Assembly: GCA_003260075.1 (NCBI GenBank)
Contig: QLIY01000439.1
Span: 51,832-115,831, forward strand
Direction: 5' to 3'
Length of the DNA: 64,000 bases
Origin: Phallusia mammillata
Lineage: Eukaryota > Chordata > Ascidiacea > Phlebobranchia > Ascidiidae
Position 1 is the stretch's first letter; each line of letters opens with the position of its first letter. The translations under genes and the position numbers were made by a program. Shown piece after piece: positions 1 through 13,749 of the stretch. The notes under the pieces were generated by a model, which worked only from the letters and a program-made list of their open reading frames with translations, ran no database searches and was not told where the DNA came from.

Positions 1-3000
1 ATAGTACGATGAAGAAGGACTGTAGGATTCCAGCCAACCCAACGATCCATGTTAATCTGACAAACAGTATGACTCCAAGAATATTCTGGACACAAGGAAG
101 ATAAACTCCCATGATTGTACTCATCTTGAATTCCTGTCAATTTAAAATGTAGAGTAGAATAGGTAGTAAGTAGGGGTAGGTTTTGGCATTACACACAGGT
201 TAGATAATTTTGCCTGGAGTGAAGTTATGAATTTAAAACCAAAGCATCAGACCATGGGTCCAGGAATTGCTTCTTATTAAAAACTGGGCTTCAGTTTAAA
301 TGAGATACAAAGCGATCCCTGGATTGAAAAGGAGCTTACTACACACAATTGCAAAAAAAGCCCAACCTAAAATATCCCTTAAATATTACAAACATCGAAA
401 AGCTTCCAGACACTTGGCTAGTAAAATATATTTGAACCACAGAAACAGATGTTAACCAGGCTTTTAAAAGGTTTGGTTGATGTAATGAGCATTTTGTCGA
501 CATTTGTACCTCTTTTTGCTTGGCCTTTCCTTCCTCTGCATTTTCATGCTCTTTGGCACCTTGGGACAGGTTGGTGTAATTTGCCAAAGCTCCAAGAAGT
601 GTAGCCACCCGAGGTCGCTCTTGCATCTCATCCTGGAAGATAAAAAAAATGGTTACAAAGGTTGTAATTTAAAAACAAACAATGACAGAATGTTGAGCAA
701 TGTACATGAAAAATACTTAAGTTTTATCCATTTAGAAATCTTCTCTTATTCATAATTTCAAATTAGTCAATCATTTTCGTTCTCATGCCACAAACTTCAA
801 GTCCATGTACTTTTTCAAAAAATACTGTCGTATCACCTCATATAAAGCGAAATGTCCTCCTTCATTATTTCCAGCTTCTGGATCAACAAGCACAGACTTC
901 TTCTTTCCATTGTCTGTAAGGAAAACAAAAAACAAAATCGTTTTTTTACAACGAATGTAAATCAAACACCATGAACAAATCAATTGGAATTTTTAGGCTT
1001 TGTGTGGTTTAGTCTAATGATGAAAACACATTCCACATTGGTAAAAAAATATAATATATTTTATTATTTCAAACATTTTTTGCTATAACAAATGTTTCAC
1101 AAAATAGCAAATGCAAGCAAAGATAGAATCCACACAAATCTCACAATACACCAATATTGTATCCACACAAAATCAAAATATAGAGTTGCCTAGAGCAACA
1201 TAGCTTAAACTTACATGAAAATCTTCTAGAAAGTGATTTTAATGAGGATTTTCTACTTGCAACTGGTGCTGACTGTCTCCTTGCAAGTTTTTCTGACCTG
1301 AAATCTGACGAGTCATCTGCAAAATCAACAGTCACTACGGGAATTTGCCTACTTGACGAACTTTCAGACATTGCTGTTATTTTCTGAAAAACTTTTGGAG
1401 AACATGTCAGTATTTTCTGTGCTAAACACGATCAAATTTTCCTACACTATTTTGTGTCCTACACTATCACATTTATGTTCCTAAAAATTCCACTTGACAA
1501 AAATATTGCCATAAGATTTGATTTAACATTCGTTACTTAAAGAGCTAATACCAAACCTAAATTCATTTTTAAACTGATCTGTTTATCTTCCACCTAATAG
1601 CTGGTTACTCAAAAATAAAATCTTATATTATACTTCGGTTGTAAAAAGCAATATGAACATAAAGAGTCATTTCACTAAAAGACACAACTTCATAAACTGA
1701 ACACTGAACTTGAGAGGCAAACTAACTTTCCCACAGGCTTTAAACATATCTATCACAACTAACTTCACTCAAACAAAACAAAGGCTGTCTTTTCCTCCCT
1801 CACCATCACCAGCTGTTACAATATAAAGCACAGGCAGGATTTTTTCACACTCCCAATACATTGTTGTCCTCTTACTTTTAAACAATAGCACATGGTCATT
1901 GCAAGAAAAAGGGCTAGACTTTTATGAAAGGTTAACTAGTTGGAAAATCAGTAATCAACACAGGTCAGAGTTTGTTGTCTCTCAAGTCTTTTCCTGATTC
2001 CCTGGTGGCAAAATCTTGTTAAGCAACAAATTAAAAGCAGAAAAATAATTTGTTCTGGTATTGATTCTTGTGTCGAACTCATGACACTTGGTGAACTTTT
2101 TCCCATGGTTTAAAGAAGATTTAGATTCACACCACAGAAAAAAAAGCAGTGAAAGGTTTACAGGTTAAGTCACAATAAGTTTGAAAGGATTTATTTGATC
2201 TTAGCAGCCCATGTTGTTGTCAATACTATATTCTGTATTAAATACCAGCTATTATTTGATGTTTTCTAGTCACTGTTTGTGTCATTAGCTGCAAAGCTTA
2301 GTACAGTCCAAAACTGTAGTCTACATACGTAGAAATCAACAAAGCATATTTAGTAAGAGCCAAACACGAGAAAGCCAAGGTATCTAAAATATTTCCAAGT
2401 TCATAAAATAGAAAGTTTGATAATAGCTGTATATGTTCATTGATTTCGTACAAAGTCAAAGCTTTGGAAGCAGAACCCAATCACTGAGTTATGTAAAACA
2501 GGACAAAAATACAACAAATCACTGCAAGGTTAGTCAGAGTTTGTTATCAACAACATTTTGTACAAACCAACATCAGTCACACTAATTCAAATTTAATTTA
2601 TTTCGGTAAACACAGATTGTTGTTGTTGCTGTTGTTGTATAGTTTACCAATTAGAATTGCTTTTTCTGACTGCTCGCCACGTTTCTTCACAAATGACACA
2701 GAAAAACCTAAAGAAAAAGAAGCTATAATTGGTTTGTCACATAAGAAACACTCCACATATTATGACATATTAGCATGTGTATTTGTATTATATTCTAATT
2801 TGAACATTTCTATCTGTCATTTTTAAATGCACTTAGGTTGTGAAACAACACTTACGACTTGCTGATGATCCTTTGTCTGGTGCAAAAACTGTGCCAGATA
2901 TATCTTCATAGCCACTTTTAGCAGAGGCAACAATATTTCCAAACACTTGCGATGCCATCGTTGCAGGTAATGTATATGAATATTGCACTTACAAGTTAAA

Positions 3001-4013
3001 TATATGCATAAATAAAAACTTTACAAAGAGATTCCTAAGGGCGCAGCTTCATCTTATAAAATATCTGCAACTGACAAATAAATCATCTGAATCTTAACAA
3101 AATCAGTTGAATTGAAACTAAACTACATAGCTGAGGTGATGGTATGTTTGTATTGTGCTGTAAAGTGCTTGCAAAAGCTTTTAACTCTCATGTTTTTTTG
3201 TTTGTTTGTTTATCTATAAATAAGCAACAATTACTAAATTTCATATAAAACCTGTACATTTGAGTTTTATGTTTGTTTGTGCTACACAAGCTATTATTGA
3301 TAAAACAAAGAATGGTTTCTTATATAAGGGTTGTGTAAGCAATAAGACACAGTGCCTAATTGCTACCAAGTTATTACCGTCAGGCTTGGGTACAATATAT
3401 TTGTATTGTTTGTTTAAGTGCTTGAAAGCTATAGTTGGTATTTGAACAAATATTGATACAGTTTGGGCGTCCCCAGTCTTTGTGTTAAATATGACACAAT
3501 ATTTTTTTCTTTCACAATGGCAAAGAATACAATTACATTTTGGGTGAAAAAATAGCAGTAAAACACCACTCAACTCTTACATACAACAGTACTGTGCGAA
3601 CCTCAATTAATAACGGGGGGGGGGACAGTCTTTGTGTTAAATATGACACAATATTTTTTCTTTCACATTGGCAAAGAATACAATTACATTTTGGGTGAAA
3701 AAATAGCAGTAATACATCACTCAACTCTTACATACAACAGTACTGTGCGAACCTCAATTAATAACAGCTATCTCACATAAACAATGATGGATACTTCAAG
3801 TAATATATAGTCAACGTTGTAAAACATGACACAAACCATTATATAACTTCTAACCTCAGATATATAACACATACAGTTTTCAAGGTTCTCGGGGGTGTAA
3901 ACAAAATTGTCAAACCCCTATCTAAACTATAAGTGGTTTGGCTACAATACTACAATCATAAAATGTCAACTCTCTGCAAGAGATCTTCAGAAAGTCTAAA
4001 TTCTAAAAAAAAC

Positions 4014-4046
<33 letters not shown>

Positions 4047-6491
4047 AGGCCTTAGTACTAAGAATAGCCAAATGAATACCGTAATACTTCCAAAGTGCTT
4101 GTCTTAAAGGCCTTCTATAAGCAACCAAATCCGGTCTAAGTCGTGACCAACATAATTGCCTTAAGTCTTATCAAAAGCCCTTTCCTGCATTATCCAATCT
4201 AATGCCTTTCCTGCCCAAAAACACACACTGGTACTATCAATACCCAGCCTTAATGACGGCTCCAGTACTGAAATAGGTAGCCACGTTGCCGATTGTTTGC
4301 ACTTCAACGTGAAATCGATTCCTCTCTAAAAAGATAGATACACGCCCTGAGAACGCGCTACAGGTCAACTTACCAAAACGGGGTGCTATTTTGATTTCAT
4401 TGTAACAGAATATTTAAGCGAGTGAATAGTGACGCCCAGTACGTTGACTTACAAACGCTAAAAGCTAAGCACAGTGCAGGTTATCGTCGTTTGGTGACAA
4501 GTGGAAATGCGAATCGGTTAATAATTACAGCACATGCTATTTATTTCTCACTACCCAATACCCATATTTGACTTAAAGACAATACGCTCTGCCTTCCCTT
4601 TGCGACAACACCACTGAAAGCTGCTAAGCACTGTTCAGTTTTTTGTAAGTTTGTTTAAACTTTCACACATTCGTGCTATTAGTATAAAGTCAGCTGAATC
4701 TCAACTAAACCATTACGTTTCCAGGCCCGAGTGCTATTCATGTCACTCCAAATACGTCATACCGGAATTGCAATGCGGCGTCATAGTGAATGATTTCAGA
4801 CCTGGTAAAACTATCACTAGCCCTGCTATGCTACATAGGTGACCAACATTCATCAGCAACGCCAAGCCAACGTACGCTCTGTGAATGGTTTTTGACAACA
4901 AGCAGAGTACAGACGGCTGCCTCTTGAATCACAGACCACACGGCTTGAAATAAGATGAGACTGACTAATTCTGTTTGTCTGGCTCGAAGTTTTGTACTGC
5001 ACCGTGCTTTTCTGCTTGTGTTAAAATTGTATGGGTCAAGCTTACTGTCAATAAAGGTGGCCTTTTACAATGTACACTCTTTTACAAAGAAATATAAACT
5101 ATTTTAAGCTAAGTGCACAATGCCTAACAACAAATCTAAGTGTGGAGTAACTTAATAAATAATTGAACTACACTACTAAAATGCAGGCACAACACCTGAA
5201 AAAAACATAACCTTATAATTTCGACCTCTGCGCTTTAATGCAGTCGAAGAAACAAGCGGAAAAAGAGAGGGTTTGCCAAGAGCGCCCGCGGCGATTCACT
5301 CGTCTCAAAAATAACCTTTTGTAAACCCGCCGAGAGCAATTGAGCGTATCCGCGCGGTACGTGACTATTACGTCACTAACCTTTCTCTTGGGATTGCGAC
5401 ATAGTTTATAAGAGTCACCGAAAACCAAAACAAACAGCGTCTACGTTTAATTGTTTGTAGTTTATAAATGAACTGGTCATGTGGTTATGAAATGTACACC
5501 AGTTATCTGGGCCCTAAAGTTTACAACAGTGTTTGGTTATCTGTATAGACTTTTTGGTGTATTTTTAACCAAAACACAGGAACTGGGCTAAGTTGTACTA
5601 TAGACCCGATTATATCTTTGATAGACAACCTACTTGTCACATGGCTACATATATTGCATTGACAGCAAGTCAAACACAATTTAAATTGTGCTGCATTAAA
5701 TGTTACATTTACAAATATTTAAAAAAACAAACAATACAAAGCAAAACATAAAACATTCTATTAATTTTCTATTATTACATTCTATTGCACACATTGCTTT
5801 ACAGCAAATACATTTATTCTTAACAATGTGCTTATTTAATACAGAAAAAAAACTGATCAAAACAACTAGCAAACAAGCTTCAAACCTGACTGAGCTCCAT
5901 CATCAGCTCCTGAAGGTTCATTAGCACCAACTATCTCTATGGTTGGAATTTCATCATCTTGCTTCGGATGGTTTTCAATTAGGCTAGCCCTGGGTTGGAA
6001 AATACACAATGTTACCTATGTTATATTTCTGCTTTTTACTATTAGTTTGATGTATTTTGTTTTACAATGCACATGATTAATAACGCTAAAGCTGGATTCA
6101 TTAAAAATAAATATCGTCAAATCACTTGGGCAAAGTAAGTGAGATGCAACAACCCTATTTTAGGAGAAGAAATAAGTTTACAAGACCGTTTATTTTCTAC
6201 AACATAGGCTCGATTTAAAACTGCAATTGCACCCATTAAAAGATTACAATTTGTAAACCAGGCAAATAAAATGTAAATGTTTCATTTATATTCCTGATGG
6301 ACAATTACAATTTGTTGGAATAGGGAGCTAACATGATTTTGATCCTACAATGAATTTTTAATCTTAATTTAGCAAACAAAATCAATAAACAGTATTTTTT
6401 ACTTCTCCTGTGATGCAGGTTCTTGTTCACTTCCTTGTTCAATCTCAGGTTCATTATCAGCTTTTGTAACTGTAAATCTAACAGTTGACAT
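1..6491 (-). CDS. K-Cl cotransporter (KCC, SLC12A4-7 type), 5' exons, partial
   Basis: Electroneutral potassium-chloride cotransporter of the plasma membrane; only the cytosolic N-terminus and the start of TM1 lie in the window. Exons on the minus strand: 6403-6491 (start codon at 6491), 5886-5989, 837-913, 510-632 and 1-133. All junctions are GT-AG with phases 2, 1, 0, 0 that agree throughout. Diagnostic motifs: [20 protein letters not shown] with GAKEHE (KCC signature RPKVxxL...YTNLTQGAKEHE), then [20 protein letters not shown] and TWIVG, which are the first-helix motif of the family. Residue count in the window is about 175. The N-terminus is acidic and Ser-poor in this isoform. Two further first exons and one cassette exon lie in the first intron and are listed separately. 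A Na-K-Cl cotransporter is less likely, because the YTNL...GAKEHE block is KCC-specific. The transporter body lies beyond position 1. Confidence 0.93.
1215..1371 (-). CDS. Alternative first coding exon C of the KCC gene
   Basis: ATG at 1371 starts [17 protein letters not shown] and continues through a basic, serine-rich stretch ([14 protein letters not shown]) to a GTAAGT donor after 1215. It ends in phase 1 and joins in frame to the common exon 837-913. The Arg-x-x-Ser pattern resembles basophilic kinase sites, which is an inference. A TTTTTCAG acceptor-like site lies just upstream of the ATG, so it could also be an internal exon carrying a start. It is the first-exon candidate nearest to the common exons. 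Confidence 0.65.
2648..2707 (-). CDS. Possible 60-nt cassette exon of the KCC gene
   Basis: A pyrimidine-rich acceptor (TTCTTTTTCTTTAG) precedes exactly 60 bases, followed by a GTAAAC donor. Entering and leaving in phase 1 keeps the frame between exon B and the common exon. It adds a basic, Ser-containing peptide ([19 protein letters not shown]). The length, phase and splice sites agree, but nothing else supports it. Confidence 0.35.
2856..2958 (-). CDS. Alternative first coding exon B of the KCC gene
   Basis: On the minus strand an ATG at 2958 opens [18 protein letters not shown] and continues to a consensus GTAAGTG donor just after 2856. It ends in phase 1, as required by the acceptor before the common exon at 837-913. 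The 103 coding bases are open with no stop. There is no homologous segment in the upstream isoform, so this is a different N-terminus rather than an added domain. Alternative 5' exons are known for vertebrate KCC genes. Its use here is inferred from phase and splice sites only. Confidence 0.6.
3474..3766. repeat. Direct copies around a 10-base G run
   Basis: About 140 bases left of the run (3615-3624) recur to its right with a few substitutions. In a KCC intron; probably unmerged contig ends. Confidence 0.8.
4016..4044. other. G run of 29, probable gap
   Basis: Pure G with no duplicated flanks. In a KCC intron. Confidence 0.65.
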
Positions 6492-8360
6492 GTTTTCTAA
6501 GGCACAAACTTAAATAAAAAAACACAAATCAATAACATCATTTTTGCCCAACATAACAATTCTTATGAGCAAAGAATTATATTTCCAATAGTATACACAT
6601 ATAAGCATTTATACACATATTACAATTCTAACATCTTTACAATGACATGAATATATTTTTTCATACACCACTGTTAAGTGTTAACTTCAAGTGCATCTCA
6701 TTTTATCAAAGAATAACAAACATTGCGAACTAAATGATGGGTACCAACTACCAACAATGCCAAAGTTTCCCAATTAAGTTATATAACTAATAAGCCAGTC
6801 AAGTTTCCTTCAGCTAGTGCTTGTTGCAAGAAAGAAAACAATAAAAAGACAGCACAAAAACAGTTTTATTGATTTATTACTATCCAACAAATAACACAAG
6901 CAGCAAAAACAATTTAGTTGTTTTCCTAGCTCACTGCCCACACAATCTTTAGCAAACTATTCCAAGCCGTAAGCCAACTCGTTCAACAACATTCAGTGCT
7001 TAAACGGCTGTGAAGTATTCTGTCATCTTTGCATTTACAGCATGGCGATAATGGACTGACCAGTCAAAATCTATTGCGCAACAGAAGTATGGCGTAACGA
7101 TTATTAAGTATTGAACAAAATGCGTTATTTAAAACGTATTTAAATCGGGACTTTTTATGTCGCCACTCGAAATTTAGTCCTGCGGGCAAACATTTGCCGG
7201 TCACGATAAGTCGAACACGTAATATGATGACAAAATACAGTTTCAGCAGAAGTTCCAAATGCTTCAACGACATGACTACAATAAAATGAACTTTGTGACT
7301 TTATTCAGCCTAATTGATCGTGGTTTGAAGGACTGGAAACCGCTTGCACAAAAATATTAAAATTCGCCACAAAACCCGCAATGTTTGCAACAATTCTACA
7401 GTAACGTTAACAACCAATCAGCAGTTCCCTGGCCTGTTAAAGTAATCCAGTACCGAAATTGAGCAGCTAGGGCGCGCACTCGCGCAACTAACTTTAAGAA
7501 ACGTGCTATATCACATCACAACAGTTCTATGGATATGTTTGCTTAGTCATATGAATCCCCATACCCCGCCAAACTGACACCATCATCATTTCGCCGAAAA
7601 CTGACTCACGGTAATAAGGTATGAGAGAGAAAAGAAAAACGACAAAAACGAGAGAACTGTTTGAAAAAAGTGGGCAAAACCGAAGACTATCCACAACTTT
7701 TTAAGACCGAATTTCGGTTGCTGATCAAAATCATTTCAGCGTTTGCACATCCCAAACCTTATCTTTTGCAAAAGAGTTATTATTAGTGCATCCATCTTAT
7801 TTGCAAAACCAAAGAAAATTGCCGTGTAGGCTACTTGCAGAAAAGCAAGGACATTTATGTGGTTCTTGTTCCAATTTAATATTCTTGCCCTTACTATCTT
7901 TCGTTTAGGCCTACTGTCCTACATTTAATACAAACCAATTAATTTCAGGTCGATAAAAAACTGAATACTGCTTATTATCACACATGGGTTCAAAATAGAC
8001 CTATTCATTGCTTGTCTTTTGATTCTTTTAGCATAGGCCAAGTTTTGGATGAACATGTAATCATGTTAATAAAGTTTGACATTATTATTAGTCCTATGAA
8101 TTTTTGTTTTTCACTAATATAAATGGCATTCTCAAAATGTTTTACGACGTTAATCAAAACAAAAATTGACGCGAAGAGAAAGGCGACACCACTAGAAACC
8201 ATTTCCACAAAACACCGCTACAGTATTAGGCCTATTTGTTTTATTCTTTGCTCACATCATTTTATATCTTAACTGTCAAGGGATGATACTAAATGAAATA
8301 TTTTTCAACATAGAGATTCACATACAGCAATAATTCGTAGCCTACTGCGTGGTCCGCGGG

Positions 8361-8362
<2 letters not shown>

Positions 8363-8410
<48 letters not shown>
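8363..8410. other. G run of 48, probable gap
   Basis: Pure G with unrelated flanks, in the intergenic spacer. Confidence 0.65.
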
Positions 8411-8412
<2 letters not shown>

Positions 8413-9033
8413 ACTAATGGTCCGCCATCACCCTCTAGTCTAGTGATTCGCGAAAGTGCAACGAAAAATGAGATATTAAATCGGTAGGCCTACATGTTTA
8501 AGTTTATTTTTGATTTATTTGTGAAACTGAATTAGGCCTAATAGTTTAGGCAGTGAGACGCTACTGCTGGTAACAGATGCAACCTTCCATGTTGCAGATT
8601 TTAAATCTTTAAATAGGCTATAGTTTTGGTTTCAATAATTTGAGGGAGGAAACAATTTTGTTCCCAATTTAACAGTTTAGCCATTCGACTTGTTATCATC
8701 GACTTATCTTTCAGACACAATCACAACTGCGTAGTCAACAAAGTCACTAAGGTGCTTTGTCCGACTTCGCTTTAATTTACTGTACTGACTGATTTTAAGT
8801 GCTAAATCTAGCGTAGTAAAATTAATTAGATCAGCATATTTTTTACATTTTGTCGTGTTTTTAGGATGATAAAATGTTTTTGGAAAGCTGATAAAGTTTG
8901 AAAAAGACTAACCTTGAGATAGGCCCCTTGGAAAAGCCGACGCTCTGTTGTAGCAACATTTAACATTTTGAACTCGAGGGTCGCATTTCTTCTACCACGT
9001 GTTAGGCTATAGCCTACGTAGGCTACTTTAAAA

Positions 9034-9143
9034 TAGTGATGTACCGAATCGGCTAAATTTCGATTCGGCCGAAACCGAATCTTCGCAAAAATGACCGATT
9101 CGGCCAAATAAATTCGGCAAACCGAATATTCGGTACATCTCTA
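9034..9143. mobile_element. hAT-type MITE, TTCGGCCGAA family, short copy
   Basis: Terminal inverted repeats TAGTGATGTACCGAAT / ATTCGGTACATCTCTA bound a 110-bp element flanked by identical 8-bp target duplications CTTTAAAA (9026-9033 and 9044-9051). The interior is built of TTCGGC/GCCGAA repeats. No transposase frame. It is the same family as the larger copy at 24394-24885. Confidence 0.88.
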
Positions 9144-11298
9144 CTTTAAAACACCAGGTTCCAAGTCAAGCGAATAGGGCCGGTTTTATATATTTATTTG
9201 TATTTTTTCGTTTATAAACCGTAATACTTTCAATTGGCTGCAACAATTTTCATTTTGGTCCGTAGTAAAAATAATGTGTTCTTACTTCAACAATTACCGT
9301 TACATGGAGTACAGAAACTGCCATGTGCAGGATTTCGCCATGCACCAAATGCAAGCAATTCTTGCCCGAAACTTCAAAGTATACAAGATTTACAGCAACA
9401 TATATACACGAAAGTCACGACCCCAATAGATTTTACCTTGAAAATGGAGTCTTGTTCAAACTGCGCCAAAGTTATTTAAATTATTGCATGTTGTATTACC
9501 CGATGATGTCAATTGTTATGTGGACATAAAAAAGTTTTACAAAACTATTAATCTAATTTCTGTTAATTGTTAAAAAAGAGACAATCCAAAATCCCACCTT
9601 TTAAGAAATTCGCACTTATTATGTATTTTCTTGAGAAAAAACGTTGTTGTTGAGTCACCAATCTAAAAAAAGATCATTACTAGGTCTGTTCGACTTCTGC
9701 ACGGCCCGAAACCGATTGTAGTTCAAACGGGCACAGTTGTGTTATATAAGATACGTGTTTCGGACGAAATAGTGTGAAAACCTGTTTTGGTTGCTCATAA
9801 CATATCTGAGTTGCAGTGAAGCACCCAACCTGCCGTAGTTATGGTACGAAACGTTCTTTTCGGTCAATTTTGAAACATTTTAATTGAAAAAATAGCATTA
9901 CGCATTAAACAACCATTTTAAAAAATACTGTCTGGCAAAAGTATGTTTCTCCACTATTGTTGTTTGTGTCATAAAACCGCGCACCGCTTTTTACCAATCG
10001 CTTTCAAAAACGGAGTTTCCCTGCAAACTCGTACATTTGTAGTTCCACCTAACTTTACGAAGGATTGATTGATTGCTTGAAGTTTAGCATTTGTCTGGAC
10101 AAGGGAGACCGTTCAAGATGTAATTGATGAGACTGTTACCCAAGTATGGCGTAATCGTTTTTGGCCAGTTGTTGCAACAACCGAGGAATCACGTTTTTGT
10201 AAGTGGCATGTCGTTGGACAAGGAAGCCAAATAAGGTGCCACTGACCAGGCAATGTTTTCGTAATTACCCTGATTTGGCAATTCATGACGTTCCAAACAC
10301 ATTTTAATATACCTTGTCTGACGCATTGTGCGGACGCCTTTCCATGTAATTCGCAGTTGTTTGATGCATATTGTTCACAACATCGCTATATTTTATAGTT
10401 AATTAGAAATGGAATATTTTTCGTCGAGTTTACACCACATGGAAAAAGTTTACATTCCCAACTATTTTTATAAACCTCTTTTATAAGCCTCATTTTTGTT
10501 TACCCTCATGGTTAACTGCATGCATCAATGGGAGTGTTACAACGTAATTATGTACAATAAGAAAGTAAAGAGTAAAAAAGTATGCGATACTTTTGCTGTA
10601 GCGGTTTGGCTGGGCGTTAGTTGCAAAATATATGATAGTTTTAAAACGGTACAAGTTATGTGTAATAATTGTTTTTAACTTAAGGCACTTCACTTGTGGG
10701 CAAATCTTTTACACCACTTAAAACTTAACTTCATATTCAATGCAAACTCATTTAGAATTTTATTGCAAACCATTTTCACGGTCCTTGTTTAACTGCGAAG
10801 ACTGTGAGTATGACACTTTTATTTGTCACTTATATAATACAAAACAACATGTTTTTAGATTCTAAGTGTTTTTAACATGTTTTTAGATTCTAAGATTTCT
10901 AAGTGATACGGAGAAAGTCGTTTGTCGTTCAATTGGTGTGATGCTACTCAAAATACCAGTTGTTTTTAAAAACTCAATTTGGTGATGTTTTGAAGTGTGC
11001 CTTTCGGGCATCGCCTGTAATGAAACTTGTTATTTCTCCTTAACGACGTACGAAACTCCGTCATTTTTTAAGTTTGTAACCTGTGAGTCATTAGGACAGA
11101 CAAAAAAACAGCAGTTCCAACTCCTTGTAAGATCTTTGCCAACGAATAACAATTTTGTCCAAAAATGCAATGCACAAAATTCACTTGCGTAAAAACACGC
11201 AAAAGAAAAAAAGCATGCTCTGCAGGAGTTTGATACAAAAACCTCTGTCCGATAAGAAAAATACAGCAGCCTCTGATATGCATCTTGCAAGTTACAGG

Positions 11299-13677
11299 AT
11301 GAAGCAATTTGTTTTTCTGTTTTTTCTGTGCCTTCTTTCGTTAGTCAATGGTGGTTTATCTTCTGAAGGAGGTAAATGTTCGTGTGGCGTAACAAATAAA
11401 ATTGTATTTAAAACCGTTATCGGTATAGTAAATGTTTGCATTGAAATTAACAAAGTATAGTCACCAATGGGTTTTATAACAATTTAAGCGCAATCAACTG
11501 TGTTGAATTAACGTTTTTTGTATGTTACTTTATCATATGCGAACAACATCCCACCACAGCAGCCGTTAGTTGTGAAAAATGTCACAACACAAAAGTATCA
11601 ATCATAACCTTTGCGGAAACATGGAATATATTGCGGTTTTCGCTCATAACAAAAAAATCAAAGCAATAATAGCAATAAGCCGCCTAAATTTGATTTTAAA
11701 TGAGCCACGCACCATTAAGCACAACTGTTAAAAACATGTTTTGCCAGCGAGAACGCGTCGAAGTGTAGGGGGAGTGTGGACGTTTCCGGATGAACGATCT
11801 GGTGAGTAGCCTTTTTCCAGGTGGCGTTAAAAACTTAATTAATAAGTTAGAGGTTAGACAAGGATGATGCAAGTAACTAAGTTTTCAAGATAGTTTTAAT
11901 GTGTGTGTGTGTTTTTTCCAAAAACTTTCCCTAACTAAAAAAGCCTTAACCGCCAGTATTTTACAAAAATGTTTCTTTAAAATTGGAGCTAATGCTTTTT
12001 GTGCCATATATCAGTATTTAGCAAATTTTTGTCTGATGTGAGTAATGGTTTTGGTGTATTTTCATTTTTACTATCGGTACCGAGTCTCTTTCTTGTGGAG
12101 CGAGACCCGGACTTTTGTTAAAACTCTTTAACGGTGTTAACAATTGAAATATAGGCCTACGCAAATTTATTGCTTTAACCAGTGGATTTGAAAAATACAA
12201 AATTAAGAGCCCTTGTCGAATATTTCCATATTTTTTTCATCATCACTTCTATAAACTCTCACATTGGGCAACGAAAAAGGGTCAATTAGGCTTGCTGGTC
12301 ATTTTTGGCTTTACCTGTCATAAGCAAGCATGTCTTATCAAATTTTCGTTTCACAAGATTGCAGTAACATTGAATTATCTTCATGTTGCGATGCAAACAT
12401 ATTTTTCATGAGCAGGATCTTGGCCGAATTCGCAAAATTGTATTCAAACGAACGACTACAAGTAACTTATTAATGTTTGACAGAGACGTATAGTATACCT
12501 ACGGGTGTACAACTTCACTGCGGAGTAAAATCCCTGAAGATGAGGTAATTGTGCCAACAAACGCAAACTAAATGTGTTTTTCTTAAATGTTTTTTATCAC
12601 TTGTGGAGTTTACCTGTTCACTTTACGATAACAGTTTGAATGCAAGCACGTTGGGAATTGATGGCCACAATTCATTGGGACTATTGGACGAAAAAGGCAA
12701 TCCAATTACTGGATGTTTTTCTGCCTACAATGTCACACAAGACGCCTTCGTTCTGGAGTTTAACGAAACCATGAGAACACAATGCACCAAAACAGAAGAG
12801 GTGGGAACAATTGAACGACTCCCCTTAGGAAATCGTAGTCGTCACAAGTTAACATATATCCAGCAACGCGTCACAGCAGATGTTAATGACGTCACATTGC
12901 GGTTAAATCGCAATCTTTACACTTTGATTTTAAAAAAATGTGTAAATTGTATGATGCACTGAATAAATTACTTTATTCAGTTCAAATCTTAGTTTTATTG
13001 CATGCACTGTATCCTGGTCGAATTTGAACACAAAGTTTGGACACACCTGTGCCATAACATCATGTTTTGCGCTATCCGCAGACCATCCTATATTCACCTG
13101 AATACATTAGTCACAATAAGGCACCTTGCGTTGGTTTCGACCATGGTGGAAGAAACTGGACGGTGAAGGATGGCGAAACAATAAGCAAAAGTCATTGCAA
13201 CATTCAAAACTTTATCATTGAGTCCGGCGATACCGTCACTGTAGAGGAGTGGACGGAATCAAACATTGACAAAGGAATACTTGAAATTGGTGCCCAGGTA
13301 AAATATCAATGATACCATATTGTAATGCACTACATGTGTAAAGGTATTAAGAAGAGAGTTGAATCGCTTGTCATGTGGGTTCGGGTTCGATTCAGGTTTC
13401 ACGTATTCTCATTTAATTCCTAACTTTTTTAATTCCTAAGGGTTCAACTCCGATATACATTAAACTGCTCAAACTTAACGTGTTCGGGTTTTAATTACGG
13501 TTCGACTTTCTGATTTAAAGATATGAAAGCTTTTTAACCATTTTTCAACACGTTTTATAAAATAACACAAGACATACAAATGTTCAAGAGATAGGATCCA
13601 AAGTATTTCTTATTAAAGTGTTTTAGACAGACATCATCATCATAGCTTGTCACGCCAGTGCTGGAGCCAGGTGAGGG

Positions 13678-13749
<72 letters not shown>

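Larger units (their letters stand above)
6492..11298. other. Intergenic spacer between KCC and the glycine-rich/ZP gene
   Basis: I see no convincing coding exon here; open frames are short and lack family motifs. The two flanking genes are divergent, so both promoters should lie in this 4.8 kb. The spacer holds a 48-base G run, one 110-bp hAT-type MITE at 9034-9143, and a short direct repeat at about 10848-10895 (ACATGTTTTTAGATTCTAAG twice). Confidence 0.6.

Noticed and set aside
2617..2640. TTG/CTG microsatellite as a coding polyglutamine or polyasparagine tract
   Set aside because: It follows the donor of the candidate KCC cassette exon and has no exon of its own.
12549..12634. Extending ZP-gene exon 3 upstream to GTGGAG
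   Set aside because: The longer frame includes FTCSLYDN but would not be in phase with exon 2. The acceptor at 12634 (GATAACAG) restores the phase and gives KMSLNAST.
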